In this document: piece by piece, positions 9,804-20,689 of the stretch
How positions within the stretch are numbered: position 1 is the first letter of the stretch
Layout: each line of letters starts with the position of its first letter
Source of the DNA: Temnothorax longispinosus
Lineage: Eukaryota; Arthropoda; Insecta; Hymenoptera; Formicidae
Length of the DNA: 64,000 nt
Direction of reading: 5' to 3'
Assembly: GCF_030848805.1 (NCBI RefSeq)
Contig: NC_092359.1
Location: 10,184,623 to 10,248,622 of the forward strand
Notes under the pieces: model-generated
Seen by the model: only the letters and a program-made list of their open reading frames with translations
Told to the model about the DNA's origin: nothing
Database searches by the model: none
Translations under genes and position numbers: made by a program

Positions 9804-9819
9804 ATATTTTGACGTAGAA

Positions 9820-10623
9820 CTACATCTTTCTCCGCGGAAGGGGGGGTACCCACGGATGAAACAATGGAACGCGACGATCTATTAACGATCGTTGCATTTT
9901 CTTTGGTATTACAATTCTCCAATTTTTACTACTCCTTTCTCGATGGAACAGTATATCGTTATACACAACAAAATCAGCATTCCCCCCCTTCTCATCGACA
10001 GCATCAATGTAACATCTTATTTTTAGATCATCACGCTGCCATTCGCTCAACGCCTTGATGCCTCGAGCGAAATTGGCATCATAATGGATCATGGCTATTA
10101 CATTTAGCGATGTTTCCTCTTTATTATATGCGAGAGAGAAACATTGATGCAACGATGAGATAACAATTTGCTCCTGATTTTTCTCCGCAAACTTTCCCTC
10201 CGGATTTCGACTGAAAAAATCAGCCACCACGTTATCTACACCCCGACAATGCGTCACCGAAAAAGAGTACTGTTGCAACAACAATGTCCACCGCATAATT
10301 CTGCCACTTTGAAAAGCCGCGGACTGCAAAAACGTTAGAACGTTGTGATCTGTTACTATCTCGAAGTGTACACCTATCAAATAAACCCGAATTTTCTCTA
10401 CTGAATACACGATCGCCAGAAGCTCCTTCTCCGTAGTGGTATATTTAATTTCCGGACGAGATAAGCACCGACTCACCAATCTGATTATGTTATGATTTTC
10501 TCCCCCATCAACTTGATACAAAATTCCTGCAATCCCTCGATCACTCGCGTCTGTTTGTAATTTGAAGAGCACTTTTGGAATAATATGCTTCAAGGTTAAA
10601 CTCTGGTTAAGATTTCCCTTCAA
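9820..10623 (-). pseudogene. Gypsy RNase H region
   Basis: Encodes a Ty3-type RNase H with TDASDRGIAGIL, TTEKELLAIVYSVEK and TDHNVLTFL motifs, followed by a short tether. Integrase should come next but the frame ends 25 residues later at the element edge. It was once continuous with the RT frame; an in-frame TGA at about 10658-10660 stands where a Trp codon would be expected. Confidence 0.8.
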
Positions 10624-10659
10624 CTCTCTAAATGCTAGGGAATGTGCTTGTGTCCAATT

Positions 10660-11385
10660 TCAACCTACATCCTTTCTCAGCAATTCGCGGAATGAATCTA
10701 CTGACATGCTGTGTCTCACATTAAATTGTCGATAATAATTACACACCCCTAAAAATTGTTGGAGTTGTTTCTTATTTTTTGGCTCTTCAAAATTTATAAT
10801 ATCCTCGAGCTTCTTTCGCTCCGGCGAAATACCTTCTGTCGACACTTCAAGTCCAAGGAAAGGAACACATTTTTGAAAAAATACACATTTTGATAATTTT
10901 AATGTAAAATTATACTCGAGGAGACGTTTAAATATTCTGCTTAGAATCCTAATATGATCTTTGAAAGTTTTAGTGCCAATTATTACATCATCAATATAAC
11001 GAGATATAAACTCGTCGAACTCATCCCCCAACGCGTTACTTAATGCTCTTATGAAACCGCTACCAGCGGTCTTTAATCCGAACGGAACCCTACAAAATAA
11101 ATATGTTTTGAAATCGAACAAAAACGCAGTAAACGGTCGCGACGATTCTTCTAATGGCACTTGCCAATATCCCTGAGTCAAATCTATCTTTGAGAACCAC
11201 TGAGCATCGTGATACTTTTGCGTCAATTCATTTATTAGCGGTGGTGATTCTTGATCGTCTTCGATCACTTCATTTATGCCTCTCGCGTCTAAACAAACCC
11301 TAACACTACCATCTTCTTTTTTTACAATTCTTAACGGATTACAATACGGACTAATTCCCCTCTCAATAATCCCATCTTCGATCAT
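10660..11385 (-). pseudogene. Gypsy reverse transcriptase region
   Basis: About 240 residues of a Ty3-type RT: SPYCNPLRIVKK, RVCLDARGIN, FSKIDLTQGYWQ, FGLKTAGS, the catalytic YIDD box and FLGLEVSTEGI. The catalytic motif is intact. The link to protease upstream (11.4-11.66 kb) is broken by frameshifts, and the downstream end by a nonsense change. An inactive relic. Confidence 0.85.
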
Positions 11386-11655
11386 TTTTTCGATTGCTTT
11401 TCTCGTCGGCTCGCGTAACGCATACGGAATGGGATAATTATGGCGGATTCTCGGTTGACGAATGCCGGTCTTTAGTTTTATGCGGTGCTCGTATCCCCTC
11501 GCGCAACCCGGCTTGTCCGAAAAAAGTGAACGAGTCTTCTAACATTTCGCGGAAAGTATGTTTTTGGACGCTGCTAAGTAAGGTCATTCCACACGCGATC
11601 TCTATCGGGTCTTCCAGCACATCTTGTTTGCACTCAGCATTCTTATCTTCATATA
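11386..11655 (-). pseudogene. Protease-RT linker, frame-broken
   Basis: Pieces of the usual Ty3 linker before RT are readable in alternating frames (11438-11620 and neighbours), so at least two small indels separate protease from RT. No other gene is supported. Confidence 0.55.
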
Positions 11656-12507
11656 TCAGAGCGTTATTACCTCTATTATTATTCTCACGTATAATATACT
11701 ACTACCCTCACCTATCTCATCCCATATATCATTATTATTACCATCACATATCTCATTATATATATTATCATTCTCTTGTAATTCTTGTATAATTGTTTCT
11801 TTATCATTTTCTTCAACCCGATCGCTCCTAATCACTTCCGTTATCATCTGATCCTTTATCTTATTACAATTTAGTTCTCCCCCCCTATTTTCCTCTCGCG
11901 TTACCTCACTTGAACTGTTATCCCCCTTCGCGTCCAATTCACACATTTCTATAACATGTACATATACCGTATCGTTCCTTTGAGTACATACGAGCGTTTC
12001 CATCGCATCCCGCCCGAACATTATCGACGAATTCGCTAACCGTTTCCCTTGTATTTTTATACAATTCCGCTTATAATGCATGATTACGTTATTTCTTGAT
12101 AGCCAATTGTGGCCCAAAATCAAATTTGATGTTAAATACGGTACGACTAGGAAAGAGTCCTCGATCGTGATATCCTCAATTTCTACTTTAATAAAAATTT
12201 GACGTTTAATTGGTGTAGACTTTTTACCGATCGCGGTCGAGACCATCAGATTTATCACGGGTAATTCTTTTATTCTGTTTTGTGACATTAATTCTTTATA
12301 GAATGACTCCGACACCGCTGACACCTGACTACCCGAATCCAGCAATGCCATCATTTGCTGATTATGTATTCTAACTCGGACGTGTGAACATTTAGCCAAT
12401 AAATTAACGCGATCGCCATTATCTTGGTCCTTTTTTCCTTCAATTCCGCTAGCCAATTCACTCACAAAATCAAAATCCTCCCGATTCGACGACGGACCTG
12501 ATTTCAT
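11656..12507 (-). pseudogene. Gypsy protease region
   Basis: 283 codons with the retropepsin signature LLDSGSQVSAVS near residue 55 and LGHNWLSR about 70 residues later, then an Asp/Glu/Asn-rich tail. It follows the gag frame by 11 bp in another frame, consistent with ribosomal frameshifting in the ancestor. The frame ends in degenerate sequence. Confidence 0.75.
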
Positions 12508-12518
12508 CGCACCGATTT

Positions 12519-13652
12519 CTAGTTTAAATTATTACTCGATTCGTTGTTATTGATCCTAGTGTCGAAGTTATCTCTATTCACTCGTGGTGTATTCGCTGGC
12601 GGAGGATAACGCGTATCAGGTAGCCTGAAGTCTCGAAAACCGTTTCGACCACCCCTTCTATAACCCGAATAATAATCCTCATTCTGATAACTGTTGTGGA
12701 ATCTATTGTGTTGATACCTACGTCTATTATGTTCCCAATGTCCTTGAGTGCTTATTTGTCTTATGTGCGGGCTCGCGTATCTTTGTTGACTACGTTCCTT
12801 CTCCCTTCGAATTCCATCCAAATTCGCCAGCGTTTGGACGATCAAATTCGCGTCATTATAATTAATAATTACCATTTTTTCTTTGATCCAGAGGGGATAC
12901 TGTTGAACAATTTTGTAGTTGATTTCATATTCAGACAATTTGGGAATGAAATATTTCGCTTCTTTAAGCTGACGGTAATAGTATGTTTGCAATAAATCCC
13001 CCCCCCCCCCCGACTCATACCGTCTCTCCATCCACGCGTTTTTGAATTGCACGCGAGTCGGCACTGAATAGAATTTCTCAATAAATTGTTCTTTGAATTC
13101 CCCATAATTTTGAATATCCACACTCAGCAAGTCCATCCACAAGCTCGCCCTTCCCTCTAACGCGTGTTCCACGATTACCAATTTCCGATCCTCTTTCACG
13201 TTCTTCATTTTAAAGAATTTTTCTAGCCCCTCCACAAATTCCATCGGATTTGATGTGATTTCGTCTTTAAATTTCGGCATTTTAATGTCTAAATTACAAT
13301 TTTGTAAATTACCTATTACCGTCGCAATCTCTTCAGCATTTGTAGAGTTTCTACTTCCTTCATTGTTGAGAGTCTGATAAAGGACATTTTGCTGTTGCTG
13401 TTGACGTTCAGCGTTTATCATTTGCATGGCCTCCAATTCTCGTCGCGTTCGCTCCAATTCCTCGCGTAGTCTGTTCACATTCTCCTCCTTTTCTCTCGCG
13501 TCATGTCCGTTACTTTCATTCGTGTTCACGTGTCGATCGTCTGGAATGATCGGCATTTTGTCTTTTTTTCCTGTGAAAGTGTACTTATTGAATTTTTGTT
13601 TCGCTTGTCTGCCGGATTTTGTTAGATAAATACACGTCCCATCATCTGCCAT
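12519..13652 (-). pseudogene. Gypsy gag-like frame
   Basis: 377 open codons: a coiled-coil-like Glu/Arg-rich stretch (about 55-95), a retrotransposon gag core containing ALEGRASLWMD and EFKEQFIEKF, a GGGG run made by a homopolymer near 13000-13011, and an Arg/Tyr/Asn-rich C-terminal tail that may bind RNA. No CCHC knuckle is seen. The frame is intact, but the rest of the element is dead. Confidence 0.7.
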
Positions 13653-13735
13653 TCACAAGCATTTACTTAGATTATCGAGCGGCACAGTTGTTGCTGTGCA
13701 GTAGACGTAGTTCTACGTGTTTGCGGCACAATTGT

Positions 13736-13835
13736 TATTTTTATTTGCAAATTAATATATCAAAGGTTTTATATTTTCATGGTTCTCATGTAATTGTAAA
13801 AGGAGTAATATCCGTACAAAACGTACCTTCTTAAA
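13736..13835 (+). repeat. Array spacer block resuming after the gypsy insertion
   Basis: The CAAATTAATATATCAAAGG block and about 90 following bases match 20.59-20.69 kb, 54.35-54.43 kb and 60.13-60.23 kb. It forms the junction between linker exons and the foldback repeat. Confidence 0.65.
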
Positions 13836-15430
13836 AAAGTTAATAAAATGCGGCAGGTATACGTGCTCCGTACAAAATCTTTATTGAAAAAAAATTTCTA
13901 ATTTTTAAACATATGCGAGACTGTCAGTTTGTTCCTGACTTCCATCGTGCAAACATGTTTTGTTTTGTGGCTCTGTAATTTTGATATTTCGTGTATGCCA
14001 CTTTGATAATGTGAATTTCGCTTGTATGGTACACAATATAAATTGGAGCCATATCGTGGGACATTCTCTGTGTAAATATGTACTCTCGATCTTTTTTACT
14101 CGTTTTGCTGCGCATCATACTTATTTTCTGTTAATTTCTAGTCTTTCATGTATGATGTTTCTGCCAATATCTCATAAGAATTAGACAGAGAGTGTGTTGG
14201 CGATGGTTCTTTTTTTCTCATCAGGTATTTTGATATTTATTTCGCTCTTTAAATTTTGCACTGACTATAGGGAATTCAATTTTTGTTACATTTTTTAAAT
14301 TCTAATTATTGACGTTATTATTTGCCTCTATGCTATTTTGTTAGATCACTTGATAAGGATCCTGGGTTGAAACGTTGTGAAGCTATGTATTGATTGCCAA
14401 TTGTTATCGAGATAAATATATTCTCTTTGGACAAAAATTTTGATCTAATTTTGACATATAATTTCATTTATGTTTCTTGCTACAAAAACAATGATACCCC
14501 AAAGTTTGCATCAAGTGAACAAGATAAATTAGTAACATCGAGAATTTTTTAAATACATTTTCTTTATTATACTTTTTGTATACGTGTTCTGAAAAAAAGA
14601 ACCNNNNNNNNNNNNNNNNNNNNNNNNNNNNNNNNNNNNNNNNNNNNNNNNNNNNNNNNNNNNNNNNNNNNNNNNNNNNNNNNNNNNNNNNNNNNNNNNN
14701 NNNNNNNNNNNNNNNNNNNNNNNNNNNNNNNNNNNNNNNNNNNNNNNNNNNNNNNNNNNNNNNNNNNNNNNNNNNNNNNNNNNNNNNNNNNNNNNNNNNN
14801 NNNNNNNNNNNNNNNNNNNNNNNNNNNNNNNNNNNNNNNNNNNNNNNNNNNNNNNNNNNNNNNNNNNNNNNNNNNNNNNNNNNNNNNNNNNNNNNNNNNN
14901 NNNNNNNNNNNNNNNNNNNNNNNNNNNNNNNNNNNNNNNNNNNNNNNNNNNNNNNNNNNNNNNNNNNNNNNNNNNNNNNNNNNNNNNNNNNNNNNNNNNN
15001 NNNNNNNNNNNNNNNNNNNNNNNNNNNNNNNNNNNNNNNNNNNNNNNNNNNNNNNNNNNNNNNNNNNNNNNNNNNNNNNNNNNNNNNNNNNNNNNNNNNN
15101 NNNAAAAAGAACACGTATCCAACAACTATAATAAAGAAACATCATTAGGAAAATCAGATGTTACTACTATGTAATTTATATCCCATTCACTCGATGCAAA
15201 CTTTCTGATGTCATTGTAAATATTTCATAGAAACATCAGATGTTACTAATTTATCATATTCACTTTGCGCAAAAATACTGATATCATAGGTTTATAGTAA
15301 AAAACACGAATAAAGTTATAACATCAAATATTATTTTAAAATTTTGTCCAATATTAATGAGTTGGAATAGAGCACGTACATGTGGTTATTGGCATTTTTT
15401 ACTCTTTTTATAAAAATATGACATTTGTAT
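13836..15430. repeat. Foldback repeat of the array, interrupted by an assembly gap
   Basis: The left arm (AGGTATACGTGCTCCGTAC at about 13856-13874) and the right arm (near 15370-15425) are diverged inverted copies. Inner arms CATCAAGTGAACAAGATAAA and the TTCACTCGATGCAAAC-like stretch at 15186-15201 also pair. The gap falls at the turn. No gene is supported inside. Confidence 0.6.
14604..15103. other. Assembly gap (500 N)
   Basis: Exactly 500 unknown bases, probably a fixed-size placeholder. Flanks carry AAAAAAAGAACC on the left and AAAAAGAACACG on the right, at the centre of the foldback repeat. Open frames through the N run are meaningless. Confidence 0.98.
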
Positions 15431-15594
15431 ACCTGTACGTGATCTGATAATTAGGAGAATTTGAATTATATATAAACATACGCCCTAATATAAAAAACCA
15501 TACCTTCTTTTTACCTTTGTGAAAAATTCTGCAAACGCTTTTTAAGGCGCTGACTGTATCACATTTAGTATCAAACGATTAATTTGTATTACAG

Positions 15595-15934
15595 GTCGGT
15601 TATAATGGCACCGAAAAAAAAACGCAGCAAGTTGTGGAATTATTTCGAGAAATTGAAATCTTTGCTGGTAAAATGCGCAATTTGTAAAATACAAATTCAT
15701 ATGCCTCATCCATCGAATAGCACATCAATAATGATAGGACACTTAAATAGACATGGAATATTTTTCAATAATGACACATTCACACTACCTGACGACTTGA
15801 GGCAATATTACTCGGAGTTACCGGGATATAAAGCAAAATGTAATGATTGTAGTAAAACAATGCCTTTCTTAACAGATATTATACGTTTACGAAAACATTT
15901 AAGAAGACATTCACCTAGAATCCTGTCGAGATAA
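15595..15934 (+). pseudogene. BED-pair cassette exon 3, frame-shifted at its end
   Basis: Acceptor TTACAG and donor GTAAGT (15935) are intact, and both fingers keep their ligands (CAIC with HLNRH; CNDC with HLRRH). The post-FLT quartet is DIIR. The exon is 340 nt, not a multiple of three: compared with BED exon 11, two bases (AG) are missing near 15925, between ATCCTG and TCGAG. The reading frame then ends in TAA at 15932-15934, exactly at the exon border. Either the exon is dead or a transcript using it ends with these two fingers. Confidence 0.65.
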
Positions 15935-16304
15935 GTAAGTACACATTCAAAAAATTATTAAAACACTAAAGACTATAAAATAAATATAATAATGATAAAA
16001 CAATCAATCGCTGATAAAAATTGAGCGAATGAAAGTTTTTATCAGGGCACCTATGTAACACTTATTTGCAATTCCAATCATGAATGTGCCTCTCAAATCA
16101 TAATAATAATGAAGTATTTCAATTATTTTGGATAATTTAAGTAAATGAGTCGCTTATTTTCACGTTTACTTATACATCATTGATATAGACTAAAAATTTA
16201 GATTAGATGTTTATTTGTTCGACATTAATACTGCAGAAATTCAAGGCAGTTATACAGAGTGTTTTCTAAGTAAGTGCACAAACTTGAAGGGAATGTTCCT
16301 TGGG

Positions 16305-16305
<1 letters not shown>

Positions 16306-16353
<48 letters not shown>
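16306..16353. repeat. (TA)n microsatellite
   Basis: About 24 TA units immediately left of a MITE; shorter TA runs flank the right side near 16567-16580. The MITE probably inserted into TA repeats. Confidence 0.85.
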
Positions 16354-16357
<4 letters not shown>

Positions 16358-16567
16358 GGTCTAGAGGTATGTTCCGGGACTGTTTACGTTTTTTGAAATG
16401 TACAGTCCTGGAATATAACGCATATATATGTAATCAGATTCAAAAAATTGTCCCGAAACGTGCCGTAGGACATGAATTTTTTCCAGGACAGTCCTGGAAA
16501 CTGCCAAATGTCCTGGAATATACCGATGTAAAAAAATAAAAGTCCCGGAACATACTTCCGGACCTAC
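16354..16567. mobile_element. MITE with GTAGGTC ends in a TA repeat
   Basis: Ends GTAGGTCTAGAGGTATGTTC and GAACATACTTCCGGACCTAC are inverted copies, and the interior repeats the word TCCTGGAA. No coding capacity. Confidence 0.65.
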
Positions 16568-16624
16568 ATATATATATATAATGGTTAAACCATAATTTCA
16601 TTGTATATAAAATATCCAAACGAT

Positions 16625-16850
16625 ATCGCGAGTGCTATAATTATCGAGTGCTATAAGATATCTTGCGATATCTTTCGACCTCCCTCGGATATCCTGTGAA
16701 GATGTCTGCAAGATCTAAATAGCCGGACATTTGTGCATCCTCTGGATATCCACCGGATATCTGAGACCATTTTGGGATGTCCCGCGGTTATTGCGATATC
16801 CCAAAATGATGTCTGTAGGACGTCCCTCAGATAAAGTGTGCTGTGTGGGT
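16625..16850. repeat. Palindromic GGATATCC-rich repeat
   Basis: Contains inverted ACCATTTTGGGATGTC and ATCCCAAAATGATGTC halves. Probably another small inverted-repeat element; edges are unclear. Confidence 0.4.
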
Positions 16851-17129
16851 ATATATATATATTTTTTTTTTTTTTTTTTTTTAAGAAAAGGTCCTCTAAA
16901 CATGTGTCCTAAATTACTTTGTTTTCAAAATACAAAATGTCAAAGTTGTGAGAAGAAATAAAAATTTCGAAAATCTAGATAACGTTTAAAGAAATTTTAT
17001 TCATAAAAGTTGTTACACATTGACGGAGTGTGCTAACAGAATTGACAATAACAAAGTTTGTTTCGCATTTGCGGCCTTTTGGTAAACATAATTTGTTGCC
17101 GACATTTGAAATTGCAGAAAATTTGTTAT

Positions 17130-17432
17130 AGGGGAGCTGAACGCAGCAGAGTGCAAGGGTAAAGGCACATCCCGTGTGCGACGTGTGTTCCTGCAATCCC
17201 GGTTTTTATAAGAAACAATGTGAGTGCGAGGGAAACGACAATGGTGCTGACAAATCGATCTCGATGACCGACTGCAAACCCGACAATCAAACCACCAAGA
17301 TCTGCAGCGGTCATGGTACATGCAAGTGGCGTCTGTGATTGCGACCAAACAACCCGCAAAAACTGTTCTACGGAAAATATTGCGAATGCGACAATTTCTC
17401 TTGCAAACGCTGCAGTGGTGGCCAGGTATGTC
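17130..17432 (+). pseudogene. Integrin beta EGF-repeat pseudo-exon 1
   Basis: A conceptual + strand reading is Cys-rich with integrin beta I-EGF spacing, including CSCNPGFYKKQCEC, ICSGHGTCK and, near the end, YCECDNFSCKRCSGGQ, a signature of integrin beta stalks. One-base deletions near 17324 and in 17365-17380 put these pieces into different frames. The 3' border GGCCAG/GTATGT still looks like a donor. Integrin beta is a membrane receptor for matrix; this copy cannot encode one. The minus-strand open frames here are shadows. Confidence 0.65.
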
Positions 17433-17912
17433 CGAAAATTAAAGATATATAACGATACAATTGCAAAATAAGATTTTATAAGCAATGCAATCGATAATAA
17501 AATCTTAATTCTCTTCATGTATAAGATATAAAAAGTACTTAATAGTTCCCCAATAAAAATACTCAACAGATATTATACGTTATTGTCTTGTGTAGTTAAA
17601 TAAACATGATTTTTTATGAATTAAAAATTATATATTCATAATTATACTAAAACATATTTTAACATTTTTTAAGCACATATAAATATTTACCGCCAATATA
17701 GATAACAAAAATTATACACGCTCAAGAGAGAGTAGCTATAACTTTATTATCGCGTGTAACTACCGTATTCTAGCTTGGTAGCTGTTTTTAACAAATTCAC
17801 GGAAGCATTCGAATGACGTTTATAAGGGTGGTTAGACAAATTACACGCCTTTATATGTACCCCATTACGTTCACCGTTCGTTTCTTCTTTGTCTGTTTAA
17901 ACTTTAAGATCT
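17433..17912 (+). other. Interval between integrin pseudo-exons
   Basis: AT-rich sequence between a donor-like GTATGT and an acceptor-like TTTAAG. It is probably the old intron. No other feature seen. Confidence 0.4.
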
Positions 17913-18125
17913 GCAGCGGGTGGGGCAAGTGCAAATGCGGTACCTGCAATTGCCTGCTGAAAATGGGGTGGCGAGACGTGCGATTGCAAGGAAACAAACA
18001 GCACATGCATCTCGCAAGAACGTTCAGATTTGCAGCGGACGCGGCAAGTGCATCTGCGGCAGCTGTCACTGTCACGAGCGGAATAATATCCGATATTCCG
18101 CACAACATTGCGAGGCGTGCCCAGT
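17913..18125 (+). pseudogene. Integrin beta EGF-repeat pseudo-exon 2
   Basis: Begins after an AAG acceptor-like site with ICSGWGKCKCGTCNC and ends ICSGRGKCICGSCHC plus CEACP, followed by GTGAGT. This is the CSGRG-CxCGxC-C pattern of integrin I-EGF modules. Indels in the middle separate the two halves into different frames. Same strand and order as 17130-17432, so it is a fragment of one duplicated integrin beta gene, with no other exons visible. Confidence 0.65.
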
Positions 18126-18600
18126 GAGTGTCCGTGCGTAATAAAGGAAATAATCTGGGAATTTTATTGTTGGAAGAAATCGTTTATCGATAAGACAACA
18201 TAAAAGAAAACTCGAGATGCATGGATATTTCTATACATTAAAATTTCTATACTAATCGACTTATCCGCATACAGGAGGCGATTCACATGGAATTAACACT
18301 ATTGTGCATAACATACACATAGTTGAAAAATTAAAAAATTTTCTACGAAAAAGAGAAAAAGTTACTAATCAAAAATAAAACTAAATTTATTGTTAAATGT
18401 AGATACTAAACAGTTTAAATTGTTGATTACATCTATTTATTAATTTTATTTAAATTTTATTTAATTTAATTTTTACTTTAGAAAATGTACGTTTCAATCT
18501 GTATGCATATATAATGTTCTAAAGATATCATTATAACGATATCTTGATATTTAATTTTTTACTCTTCTACAAGATTTACCATTTTTTACTCTTTTGCAAG
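18126..18600. other. AT-rich spacer
   Basis: No gene, repeat or motif that I can support. The last 100 bp match the sequence before linker exon k at 59.6 kb. Confidence 0.4.
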
Positions 18601-18666
18601 AAAGTAATTTTACAACGATAATATTTTTCATAATTTTGTTTCTAATTGCACCCTTTTTCAATGTAG

Positions 18667-18789
18667 ACCAAGCACTTCAATTACAACGGGTTGTGATACA
18701 AATCCTACTGCAGAATGTCAAAGTCAAGAAACGGTTGATTTGGATCAAACATGTGAACAGTCGAAAAAAGAAACAAGGGCACGTATTGG
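18667..18789 (+). pseudogene. Linker exon e (type II) with a destroyed donor
   Basis: ATGTAG acceptor and an open type II frame (PSTSITTGCDTNP start). It is 123 nt because one codon is missing after DLD compared with 59700-59825. The donor reads GGCTAACT where the sister exon has GGGTAATT, so the GT is lost. Without it the exon would run into a TAA. Probably not spliced. Confidence 0.55.
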
Positions 18790-19412
18790 CTAACTATTTG
18801 TTTTGCTTATATCATATAATATAATGATATCTTACTCTTGAAATACTTACTCTTATGCAAAAGAATAATTTAAAATTTTATTTAAATATTCCCATACAGC
18901 ATGGAATATGCAAGAAATGTGCTATAAACAATCTATAAATATTTTAATATTCCACGGGTCATTCAGAATATTCTGTAGAAATTCTATAAATATTCCATGA
19001 AATTTTGTCCATTCGGAATATGCATAGAATATTCTACAAATGTCTAATAAATATAGTACATTTAAAAAATGCATAGAATGTTCTATAAATATTTTGACAA
19101 ATATAGAATATTTGGAATATTTGCGGAACATTTTGTTAATATTCTTAAACATTTATAGCATGTGCTATGAATATTCTGAAAAACTTTTCTAGAATTGTTA
19201 TGAATATTTCAATAATAATCTGTGAACATTGCAATAAACATGAAATATTCAGAATATTAATAGAATATTTTTTACATATTAGTAGAATATTTTTAAAATA
19301 ATTTATAAACATTTTAGGAAAAATATTGAAAACATTCTAATTATTCTAGGAATATTTAAAGAATATTTTGGAACATTATATAAATATTCTGGAAAGCATT
19401 AATAAAAACTTT

Positions 19413-19635
19413 TTAGAAATCCGAGACCCTTGCGAGCTAACGAAGGGGAAGCGTAACGAGACCGCGAGAGAGTCCCCAGGTAGGAAACGCCGATACTCGA
19501 GAAACGGGCCAAGACTGGCACGAGTGTCGGCTTGCCGACGTTTAATGCCCAAGCCTGGCCCAACTATTACCCGAATTTGGGTAGCCGAGGCTTGGCAAGA
19601 AGGTGCCGCTCAATATTGGGCCGAAGCTTAATAGC
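19413..19635. other. GC-rich insertion in AT-rich tract
   Basis: About 220 bp far richer in G+C than its surroundings, with inverted words CGAGTGTCGGCTTGCC and GGCTTGGC. It is open in one frame, but there is no start context or homology that I recognise. Probably a repeat fragment of unknown type. Confidence 0.35.
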
Positions 19636-19751
19636 CAATCCTTATTCTTTATCATTATTATTAGATTTACAATTTTCTTTTCAAAAAAATAATTAAAAAT
19701 ATATAATTTTATTAAAAAATTTCATAATAAGCCGGCACTGGTTTCTGACAT

Positions 19752-20098
19752 TCACCCGACATTGAGAAATATTATATCATATATATAATTCAAATTTTAT
19801 TACTCTTTTTAAACTGAATTTGTTTCTTAAGATAATTTTTGAAAAATTATATATTTACGCTGGTTATGACATATGTAGACTATATATAACGCTTACATCA
19901 AATTAAGAAGTAGTCTACCACGTAAGGCAGTTGGCTCACGATCCAGAGGTCCCAAGTTCGAATCCCACCAAGGTAAGTGTGTTTTTCAAATACCGGAAAA
20001 TATTTATAATCATAGACTGCATCTTAAGAAACAAATTTAGTTAAAAAATAGTAATAAAATTTCGAAATAAATAATTTTTTTTATGTCGGGTAAATATT
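19752..20098. mobile_element. Inverted-repeat element with a tRNA-like core
   Basis: Ends CACCCGACAT and ATGTCGGGTA are inverted. Inner arms (AATTTGTTTCTTAAGATAAT and GCATCTTAAGAAACAAATTT) also pair around a tRNA-like segment at 19915-19975. No transposase. Confidence 0.55.
19915..19975 (+). other. tRNA-like segment with A- and B-box words
   Basis: TAAGGCAGTTGGCTCAC resembles an A box and AGTTCGAATCC a B box, at normal spacing. The T-stem and acceptor stem do not pair well, so it is not a functional tRNA. It is more likely a pseudogene or captured promoter. Confidence 0.4.
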
Positions 20099-20495
20099 AA
20101 ATGTATACAGAATATGCGATATCCCATTTTTAATGTTCTTAAAATAATCTATAAACGTTCTATAAATATATTTTGCATATATAAAAAAATTATGGATTAT
20201 GCGGAAAAATTTATAAAACATTTGTAGATTATTCGAGAATATTTACAGAAATTTCTAAGGACATTCAAAGCGGGACATTACACGTTCTTTGCACATTTAT
20301 AGATCATTCATAGAAAATTCATGAATATTCTAAAGAATATTTATAGAACATTCATGGAATATTTCATGCTGTATGGGTTTTATTTAAATATTTTATTTAA
20401 TATTTTATTTATATATTTTATTTATATAGTTTATTTAAATAATATTAATGTTTTTGAAATAATTCCATTTCTATTTGCATCGTATTTCAATGCAA

Positions 20496-20595
20496 ACCAA
20501 ACAGTTCAAGTTCAATGGGTTACCATACGAATCCTTCAGCAGAACATTAAAATACTGCGGAACAATACCTTTGCTTCTGTATTGTCCGCGTTTCT
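20496..20595 (+). pseudogene. Decayed linker exon f
   Basis: Matches type II linker exons, but the acceptor is GCAA instead of GCAG and the downstream half is frame-lost and has no donor. It shows the uninterrupted form of the sequence that the gypsy fragment splits at 9.8 kb. Confidence 0.55.
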
Positions 20596-20689
20596 TTATT
20601 TGCAAATTAATATATCAAAGGTTTTATATTTTCATGGTTCCCATATAATTGTAAAAAAAGAAGTGATATCCGTACAAAACATCTTTTTT

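Larger units (their letters stand above)
9804..13735 (-). mobile_element. Degenerate Ty3/gypsy retrotransposon fragment
   Basis: About 3.9 kb on the minus strand with gag, protease, reverse transcriptase and RNase H remnants. Integrase is missing and I see no LTR pair or primer-binding site. The module is interrupted exactly here when compared with 20.57-20.60 kb. Both edges carry a GTAGAACTACG-type inverted motif also found at 23.7-23.9 kb and 25.6 kb. The fragment may therefore have been carried or trimmed by that palindromic family. Confidence 0.7.
18870..20360. repeat. AATATTCT-rich low-complexity tract
   Basis: Diverged short words such as GAATATTCTATAAATATT repeat over about 1.1 kb, interrupted by a GC-rich block at 19413-19635 and an inverted-repeat element at 19752-20098. 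It replaces the usual spacer between linker exons e and f. No gene. Confidence 0.6.

Noticed and set aside
14464..15148. Long frames through the N run
   Set aside because: Made of unknown bases.
17013..17566. Minus-strand frames of 111 and 146 codons
   Set aside because: They overlap the integrin-like pseudo-exon, whose + strand reading has conserved Cys spacing; the minus frames show no domain.
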